Shown here: piece by piece, positions 5,202 to 7,499 of the stretch
Layout of the letters: each line of letters opens with the position of its first letter
How positions within the stretch are numbered: position 1 is the stretch's first letter
Source of the DNA: an uncultured Clostridia bacterium
GTDB taxonomy: Bacteria; Bacillota; Clostridia; Oscillospirales; Oscillospiraceae
Direction: 5' to 3'
Assembly (NCBI GenBank): GCA_945487445.1
Contig: CALYTU010000075.1
Coordinates: 1 to 7,499, forward strand
Length of the DNA: 7,499 nucleotides
The notes under the pieces: generated by a model
Database searches by the model: none
Told to the model about the DNA's origin: nothing
Seen by the model: the letters and a program-made list of their open reading frames with translations, nothing else
Translations under genes and position numbers: made by a program

Positions 5202-7439
5202 ATGGCAAAAAAAAAGAATGAAGAAAATCAAAAGCACGGCGTCGACCCTAAGGTGGAGGGCCTGCGAGGAGAACTGACGGAGCAGGGGATCTGCGATACG
5301 CTGGAGTGGAACTTCATGCCATATGCCATGTCGATTATCGTCTCCCGCGCCATTCCGGAGATCGACGGGTTCAAGCCCTCTCACCGAAAGCTGCTCTATA
5401 CCATGTATAAAATGGGCCTGCTGAACGGAGGACGGACCAAGTCCGCGAACATCGTCGGCTCCACCATGCGGCTGAATCCGCATGGCGACGCCGCGATCTA
5501 TGAGACCATGGTCCGGCTCAGCCGGGGCAACGGCGCCCTTTTGCACCCCTTCGTGGACTCCAAGGGCAATTTCGGCAAGGTCTATTCCCGCGATATGGCC
5601 TATGCCGCCCCGCGTTATACCGAAGCCAAGCTGGAACCCATCGCGGCAGAGCTTTTCCGGGACATCGACTTTGACACCGTGGACATGGTGGACAACTATG
5701 ACGGCACAATGCAGGAGCCGATCCTGCTTCCCACCACATTTCCCAACGTCCTGGTGTCCAGCAACACCGGAATTGCCGCCGGAATGGCCAGCAATATCTG
5801 CGGCTTCAATCTGCGGGAGGTTTGTGAGACAACGAAGGCATTTATCCGCAACCCCGGCTGCGATCTGCTGGAGACTCTGCCGGCGCCGGACTTCCCCACA
5901 GGGGGCGAGATCATCTATGACCCCGCCGAGATGGGCGCCATCTATGAGACGGGGCGTGGCTCGTTCAAGGTCCGCGCCCGCTGGAAGTATGTGAAGGACG
6001 GCAATCTGATTGAAATCTATGAGATTCCTTATACCGCCTCCACCGAGGCCATCATCGACAAGGTATCCGATCTGATCAACTCCGGCAAGATCAAGGAGAT
6101 CAACGATATGCGTGACGAGACCGACCTTTCCGGTCTCAAGCTGACCATTGACGTCAAGCGCGGCGTCGATCCCGAAAAGCTCATGCTGAAGCTTTTCCGC
6201 CTGACGCCTTTGCAGGACAGCTTTTCCTGCAACTTCAATATTCTGATTGCCGGTATGCCCCGCGTCATGGGCGTGCGGGAACTGTTGGAGGAGTGGGTCG
6301 CATGGAGGACTGAGGGAATTCGCCGCAGGACGTTTTTTCAGTTCCAGCGCAAAAAGGAACGGCTCCATCTGCTCAAGGGCCTTGCGAGGATCCTGCTGGA
6401 TATTGACAAGGCCATCGCCATTATTCGCGGCACGGAATCCGATTCCGAGGTCATTCCCAACCTGATGATCGGTTTCGGGATCGACGAGCTTCAGGCTGAA
6501 TTTGTGGCGGAGATTAAACTGCGCAATATCAACAAGGAATATATTCTTAAGAAGACCGCCGAGACAGAGGAACTGGAAAAGGCGATCGAGGACCTGGAAA
6601 AGATACTCAAATCCGATGCCCGCGTCAAGTCCATCATCGTGAAGGAACTTGACGAGGTCAGCAAAAAATACGGCACAGACCGCCGTACGGGTCTGGTTTA
6701 TGACCACGAGATCTATGTAGAGGAAACGCCGGAGGCAGCTCCCGATTACCCGGTGACGGTCTTCGTCTCCCGGGAAGGCTATCTGAAGAAGATCACTCCC
6801 CAGTCTCTGCGAATGTCCGGCGAGCAGAAGTTCAAGGAGGGAGACGAACTGGCCTTTTCGCTGGAGACAACCAGCTCTGCTGAGGTTTTGGTTTTCTCCG
6901 ACCAATGCCAGGTGTATAAGACGCGGCTGGAGGCCTTCCCGGACAGCAAGGCCTCCGTGTTGGGAGATTACCTGCCCCAAAAGCTGGGCATGGACGAAGG
7001 CGAGATCGTGTCCGCCGTCTGTTTCCCCGGTGATTACAGTGGCTTCATTGTCTTTGTGTACGAAAACGGAAAGGTCGCCAAGGTGGAGCTTTCCGCTTAT
7101 GCGACCAAATCGAATCGCAGGAAGCTGACCGGCGCCTATTCCGACAAGAGCCCGCTCAAGGCGGTCTTTCTGCTCGGGGAGGATGCGCAGCTTGCTCTTT
7201 ATTCCACCGAGGGCCGTGCGCTGATCTTCTCCACAGCTCAGCTCGCGTCCAAGACCAGCCGAAGCACGCAGGGCGTCGCGGTGATGACATTGAAAAAGAA
7301 AGCCCTGCTGCATCGAGCTGTCCTGCTTGAAAATGCCGGGATTGTCAATGAGAGTCGTTACCGCACCAAGACCCTTCCGGCCGTCGGCGCCGTTTTGAAG
7401 GATGAGGACAGCGGCAATCAGACGGTAGCCCTGTTGTAA
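5202..7439 (+). CDS. parC: DNA topoisomerase IV subunit A (ParC-like, type IIA cleavage subunit)
   Basis: This 745-residue subunit cuts and rejoins both DNA strands through a tyrosine phosphodiester, working with ParE to decatenate or relax DNA. The winged-helix/tower core covers roughly 30-500. DGFKPSHRKLLYTM (55-68) precedes the quinolone-site segment NPHGDAAIYE (92-101). The catalytic pair Arg138-Tyr139 lies in AAPRYTE. GIAAGMASNI (190-199) contains the DNA-intercalating Ile of the family. A coiled-coil region with many charged residues lies around 370-490. From about 515 a C-terminal beta-pinwheel has repeats such as FVSREGYLKKI, VFSDQCQVYKT and LYSTEGRALIF. I see no gyrase-defining QRRGGKG box, which favours topoisomerase IV. 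Ala97 replaces the quinolone-contact Ser, while the acidic partner Glu101 is kept; Asn92 replaces the usual His. The gene follows the acyltransferase by 13 bases, has a weak ribosome site, and has a 9-A run at codons 2-5. Confidence 0.92.
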   Translation: MAKKKNEENQKHGVDPKVEGLRGELTEQGICDTLEWNFMPYAMSIIVSRAIPEIDGFKPSHRKLLYTMYKMGLLNGGRTKSANIVGSTMRLNPHGDAAIYETMVRLSRGNGALLHPFVDSKGNFGKVYSRDMAYAAPRYTEAKLEPIAAELFRDIDFDTVDMVDNYDGTMQEPILLPTTFPNVLVSSNTGIAAGMASNICGFNLREVCETTKAFIRNPGCDLLETLPAPDFPTGGEIIYDPAEMGAIYETGRGSFKVRARWKYVKDGNLIEIYEIPYTASTEAIIDKVSDLINSGKIKEINDMRDETDLSGLKLTIDVKRGVDPEKLMLKLFRLTPLQDSFSCNFNILIAGMPRVMGVRELLEEWVAWRTEGIRRRTFFQFQRKKERLHLLKGLARILLDIDKAIAIIRGTESDSEVIPNLMIGFGIDELQAEFVAEIKLRNINKEYILKKTAETEELEKAIEDLEKILKSDARVKSIIVKELDEVSKKYGTDRRTGLVYDHEIYVEETPEAAPDYPVTVFVSREGYLKKITPQSLRMSGEQKFKEGDELAFSLETTSSAEVLVFSDQCQVYKTRLEAFPDSKASVLGDYLPQKLGMDEGEIVSAVCFPGDYSGFIVFVYENGKVAKVELSAYATKSNRRKLTGAYSDKSPLKAVFLLGEDAQLALYSTEGRALIFSTAQLASKTSRSTQGVAVMTLKKKALLHRAVLLENAGIVNESRYRTKTLPAVGAVLKDEDSGNQTVALL

Positions 7440-7444
7440 AAAAG

Positions 7445-7499
7445 CTGTATCTGTTCAGTATCCTGTCATTTCGAGGCGATTCATCGCCGAGAAATCCGT
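7445..7499. repeat. Right arm of the terminal inverted repeat
   Basis: Positions 7445-7498 are the exact reverse complement of 1-54, and 7499 extends one base past the partner's cut-off. It begins five bases after the parC stop codon. Relative to transcription, parC runs into this arm in the same orientation as asparaginase runs into the left arm. The outer end lies beyond the window. Confidence 0.9.
7468..7495 (+). terminator. Imperfect hairpin downstream of parC, possible transcript 3' end
   Basis: ATTTC (7468-7472) pairs with GAAAT (7491-7495), and GGCGAT (7475-7480) pairs with ATCGCC (7483-7488). Tandem GA/GA mismatches (7473-7474 and 7489-7490) lie between the stems. No U-run follows within the window. 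It is the only stem-loop I see after parC. Confidence 0.35.

Noticed and set aside
5185..5277. A 30-codon frame from ATG 5185 overlapping the acyltransferase stop and the parC start
   Set aside because: No ribosome site or similarity; it is out of frame with parC, whose ATG at 5202 leads into the conserved protein.
5109..7313. A 734-codon minus-strand open frame opposite parC
   Set aside because: It mirrors parC almost exactly and arises from GC-rich codon use with few reverse-strand stops; its translation has no recognisable domain. The sense gene has full catalytic motifs.

Overview
This window looks like a fragment of a GC-rich Clostridia chromosome, probably close to gut Oscillospiraceae. 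That guess rests on strong AGGAG-type ribosome sites, sigmaA promoter spacing, and the flavour of the topoisomerase and acyltransferase proteins. It could be a complete short-read contig, because both ends stop inside the same repeat.

Layout, left to right: (1) positions 1-54 hold one arm of an exact inverted repeat. (2) 91-1095, minus strand: a cytoplasmic type I L-asparaginase. (3) A 57-base divergent gap leads to 1153-1800, plus strand: a HAD-superfamily phosphatase of the phosphoglycolate phosphatase type. (4) 1801-2086 is a 286-base regulatory region. It contains a stem-loop, a 141-base imperfect palindrome flanked by a 9-base direct repeat, a 20-base operator-like dyad, a perfect-consensus sigmaA promoter (TTGACA-17-TATAAT) and a structured leader. 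(5) 2087-4078 is topoisomerase IV subunit B (ParE-like). (6) 4080-5188 is a membrane acyltransferase (acyltransferase 3 family) broken by one frameshift near 4632-4640. (7) 5202-7439 is topoisomerase IV subunit A (ParC-like). (8) 7445-7499 is the second arm of the terminal repeat.

The three plus-strand genes from 2087 are almost contiguous (gaps of 1 and 13 bases) and appear to form one operon from the promoter at 1996-2024. ParE and ParC together would form an A2B2 type IIA topoisomerase. All ATPase, TOPRIM and tyrosine cleavage residues are present, but the pair is divergent: Ser replaces Asp just before the ATPase Asn, Phe sits in the DxGRG motif, and Ala replaces the quinolone-contact Ser. 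An acyltransferase between the two subunits is unusual and has no obvious functional link to them.

I found no CRISPR array, tRNA, rRNA, transposase or defence system. The points most worth a second look are the terminal inverted repeat, which has the same orientation relative to both outward-facing transcription units; the palindromic parE upstream region; the quinolone-site substitution; and the frameshift.
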